NCBI GenBank assembly: GCA_035048815.1
Contig: JAUCBN010000007.1
Coordinates: 6,703,501-6,767,500, forward strand
Length of the DNA: 64,000 nt
Source: Abelmoschus esculentus
Lineage: Eukaryota; Streptophyta; Magnoliopsida; Malvales; Malvaceae
Direction of reading: 5' to 3'
Position numbers and translations under genes: made by a program. Numbering within the stretch: position 1 is the stretch's first letter; the number at the start of each line of letters is the position of its first letter. The notes beneath the pieces are model-generated. The model was not told where the DNA came from. It was given only the letters and a program-made list of their open reading frames with translations, and made no database searches. Shown here piece by piece: positions 63,358 through 64,000 of the stretch.

Positions 63358-64000
63358 CGATCTTAAAAAACGAGTTTCGCTAAAATGTTCTTTTTCGAGT
63401 TGGAAAACATTTTTGATGTGTTGTTTTAAAAATTAATATCTTCCACATGGGGGTTTCGTTTAAAAATTGATTTTTGAAAAATTGGAGTCGCCACCGGCCG
63501 TTTAGGTAGACCGGACACCATAAAACCAGAGATTTGAAAAGTTGGGGTTCGGGAGTCGGTTACGGATGGGGAAGGATTAGCACCCCACACCGCCCAAAAT
63601 TGGTACTTTAATAATTACCGCTTTAATAATATTAAACTTTTCGGACTAATTTGACGATCGAATTAATTTTTAATTAAATGTGCGCATTTATTTTAAAGCA
63701 CCTAAACCCGAAGGTAAGCGTCCGAACCACCACCACTACACTAGAGTTGGCCTCGCTTACGACCGAATTTAAGGGCCCGCATTAATTAATTAAGATAAAC
63801 ATACAATCTTAAATATGACAAATAAATTAAAAATATTACATGAAAATACATAAAAACATAAATATTAATCTAACAAATAAAAGATTAATTTAAAAACATA
63901 AATTAAAACATACATAAATATTAATCTACAACATAAATTAAAACAACTATAAATATTAATCTAAAACATAAATTAAAATCTAATAATAAACAATCATATT
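63353..64000. mobile_element. Start of an LTR retrotransposon (probably an LTR), runs out of window
   Basis: Sequence from tgtagcgatc at 63353 bears the words ggagtcgccacc (63484) and gggagtcggttacgg...ggattagcacccc (63550-63590). I associate these with LTRs or leaders of plant Gypsy-type elements. It starts with TG exactly where the P450 frame ends. The far end is not in the window, so type and target duplication cannot be checked. Confidence 0.6.

Noticed and set aside
1..64000. tRNA, rRNA, CRISPR, operon or phage-like systems
   Set aside because: No tRNA cloverleaf or rRNA sequence was seen. The window is clearly plant nuclear DNA, so prokaryotic features are not expected.

Overview
This is nuclear DNA from a plant, very probably a eudicot. 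It has spliced genes with GT..AG introns, AT-rich intergenic DNA, LTR retrotransposons and plant-only families (AINTEGUMENTA-like, WRKY, alpha-expansin, CYP714, CHI-like, KUP). The general look suggests Malvaceae (cotton-like), but that is an impression and was not tested. Exon borders were read by eye from splice sites, reading phase and recalled family sequences.

Left part (+ strand apart from one relic): the last exons of the B-box-binding subunit of TFIIIC (72-5007); an AINTEGUMENTA-like AP2 factor closest to AIL1 (7180-9985), with the classic 9-nt microexon; a decayed minus-strand acetyl-CoA synthetase pseudogene (12872-14807); a complete CYP714-type P450 (16169-18811); an unassigned two-exon coding piece (19786-20247); and a bromodomain protein gene (22548-27949) whose last exon carries 150-bp tandem repeats and a 1-nt frameshift. 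A BREVIS RADIX-like pseudogene scrap (about 28510-28975, minus) follows.

Middle: a group III WRKY gene like WRKY55 (29784-31165, minus), then an intact-ended Ty1-copia type LTR element (32788-38663) in minus orientation. It has 470-bp LTRs with only 4 differences, a perfect 5-bp target duplication, and a badly decayed interior. A small gene for a probable plastid protein lies at 39221-40025 (minus).

Right part (mostly minus): potassium transporter KUP2/POT2 (40416-46059), a Mutator-like MITE with a perfect 9-bp target duplication (46817-47388), an alpha-expansin (50842-51799), a group I bZIP like bZIP18 (54515-57634), and a CHI-like (CHIL) flavonoid gene (58721-59703) whose start codon is split by an intron and whose first coding exon seems frameshifted. 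The window ends with a frameshifted CYP716/718-like P450 relic (about 61950-63357, +) cut at its 3' end by another LTR element that runs off the window.

These genes do not form a single pathway. KUP2, expansin, bZIP18 and WRKY55 homologues lie close together on Arabidopsis chromosome 2 (from memory), so this looks like a conserved ancestral block with pseudogenes and transposons added. I found no convincing wholly new multi-gene system. The most informative points are the frameshifts in otherwise plausible genes, the young but coding-dead retroelement, and the split-ATG gene.
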